DNA from: a virus
Direction: 5' to 3' (one strand)
Virus record (IMG/VR): IMGVR_UViG_3300007346_000335
Span: 1-20,263 of that record
Length of the DNA stretch: 20,263 nt
A program made the translations under genes and the position numbers. A model generated the notes under the pieces. The model was not told where the DNA came from. It did no database searches and worked only from the letters and a program-made list of their open reading frames with translations. This document shows positions 19,281 through 20,263 of this stretch, piece by piece (within the stretch, counting starts at the first letter, position 1; every line of letters begins with the position of its first letter).

Positions 19281-20263
19281 ATGGATCTTCCATCTTTTGT
19301 AAGGTCGCTGCCGAGCCACTGGGCTTGTGCTCCGATCTACGCAAGTGGCGTTGAAATGCCCGGTGGTGGCGTTGCCTGCGGCAAAAACCCGTTGGGTAGG
19401 GCGCACCACGATGACCTTTCCCCTGAAGCGGCTGCGCTTTACATCGAGCGGGCACCAGAAACATTCCAGGCAATCGGTGTCTTTACTGGTTCTCGCAGCA
19501 AGGGTTTGGTGATCCTTGATGTTGATGCAAACCTTGGTGCTGTTCTTCAGAAGTGGGGCAAAACACTTGAAGGCGCTCCAAGGGTTAACTCTCCTAAAAA
19601 AGCGGCGGCGAAGTTTCTTTTCACTGTTCCACACGAATTACATTCTGAGGTTCGTGGAATCAGTCTTGCCGCTAGTGGTGAAGGTTGGGAAGTTTTATGG
19701 GGCCGTCAGGGGCTCGTAGGAGGCGCTTACAAGTCTGGCGGTGCATACACACTCGAAGGGGACTTGAATGACGTTCCAGAGGCTCCTGCGTGGCTCCTGG
19801 AGCGTATGAAGGAGTCCCATAAGGAGTCCAAGAGCAAGTCCTCGTCCAAAGTCCTTAAGGATGGCCGCTGGGCCATGCGCTCCAAGGAAGAGCGCATCGT
19901 TATCGCTCAATCCTGTCTGTCTGTCATCCAGCCGCAGGGTCGTGGCTCAGAAGACCTGTGGTGGCGGATTGGTGCGATGCTCCATTCCGAACTGCCTGAT
20001 GACGAGGGCCTCAACCTGTGGCGTGAGTGGTCGCTCCAAGATGATGAGTACGTCGATGACTGGAAGGACGGTAAGGATCCTTGCCTTGCTCGCTGGGAGG
20101 CTGGCTTCAAGGCTGGTGGCGGCCTTGGTATGGGCAGCCTGATCAAGCTCGCGGATCACTACGACCCAGAGAGGGCGCGATTTCAGAGGGACGGTTGTGC
20201 ATCGGTTATCGAAGAGGTCGAGGCGAAGCCGGTCATCTATGCCCGTGCGCAGCTTTCTTTCAA
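19281..20263 (+). CDS. Primase-polymerase (AEP type) with PriCT-like domain, 3' end cut off
   Basis: ATG 19281 with a good ribosome-binding site AGGAG at 19268-19272, eight bases upstream; the frame is open to the window end (327 codons seen). Residues about 1-175 resemble the bifunctional primase/polymerase domain: FQAIGVFTGSRSKGLVILDV includes the metal-binding pair Asp80/Asp82, and WEVLWGRQGLVGGAYKSGG (136-154) carries Glu137 and the loop before EAPAWLLERM. Residues about 204-291 match a PriCT_2-type domain (RIVIAQSCLSVIQPQ, EDLWWRIGAMLHSE, LNLWREWSLQDDE, GMGSLIKLAD). A superfamily 3 helicase domain would be expected downstream but is outside the window. It would prime and open phage DNA for replication. 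Confidence 0.85.
   Translation, partial: MDLPSFVRSLPSHWACAPIYASGVEMPGGGVACGKNPLGRAHHDDLSPEAAALYIERAPETFQAIGVFTGSRSKGLVILDVDANLGAVLQKWGKTLEGAPRVNSPKKAAAKFLFTVPHELHSEVRGISLAASGEGWEVLWGRQGLVGGAYKSGGAYTLEGDLNDVPEAPAWLLERMKESHKESKSKSSSKVLKDGRWAMRSKEERIVIAQSCLSVIQPQGRGSEDLWWRIGAMLHSELPDDEGLNLWREWSLQDDEYVDDWKDGKDPCLARWEAGFKAGGGLGMGSLIKLADHYDPERARFQRDGCASVIEEVEAKPVIYARAQLSF

Noticed and set aside
1-20263. Integrase, attachment site, lysis gene or photosynthesis gene that would settle lifestyle and host
   Set aside because: None is visible in the window, so lysogeny and host are left open.

Overview
This window looks like part of the genome of a long-tailed (siphovirus-type) double-stranded DNA phage, or a prophage of one. 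Nearly every recognisable protein belongs to a virion or phage replication family. No host housekeeping gene, rRNA, tRNA, integrase or lysis gene was seen. A marine picocyanobacterial (Synechococcus-like) host is my best inference. It rests on the DUF4055-type portal, the small basic proteins beside the terminase, the primase type, and the scarcity of Shine-Dalgarno sequences. It is not proven by the sequence.

Positions 1-14277 are one long minus-strand block holding the packaging and virion genes. In transcription order (high to low coordinate) these are terS, terL, several tiny or hypothetical genes, portal, a 55-residue gene, scaffold, major capsid, four head-tail connector genes (adaptor, head closure, neck, tail terminator), major tail tube, tail assembly chaperone with a programmed -1 frameshift extension, tape measure, a minor tail protein, and a truncated NlpC/P60-like peptidase. 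Near-identical hairpin terminators follow only the major capsid gene and the major tail gene, so these two abundant products probably have punctuated transcripts. Many junctions are TAATG or (A/G)TGA overlaps, which suggests re-initiation rather than independent ribosome binding.

Positions 14278-14789 are a roughly 510-base divergent control region with a good sigma70-type promoter reading right, an operator-like inverted repeat and a leader hairpin. To its right lie six very small plus-strand genes in two translationally coupled groups (14790-15253 and 15400-16322), separated by two hairpins and closed by a clear terminator. They look like an early or accessory module of unknown function.

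Positions 16340-20263 hold the regulation and DNA metabolism part. A conserved hypothetical gene (minus) and a small helix-turn-helix gene (plus) diverge from a short region with four 9-base direct repeats. A PD-(D/E)XK exonuclease gene (minus) follows, preceded by an overlapping 52-codon gene. Next comes a 311-base hairpin-rich spacer, then a probable single-stranded DNA-binding protein gene (minus). The last gene is the start of a primase-polymerase gene (plus) that runs off the window.

The best candidates for under-described biology are the frameshifted chaperone, a 21-codon gene nested between terL and its neighbour, the iterated repeat beside an HTH protein that resembles the small terminase in architecture, the coupled tiny-gene module, and the terminator/promoter overlap upstream of the exonuclease.
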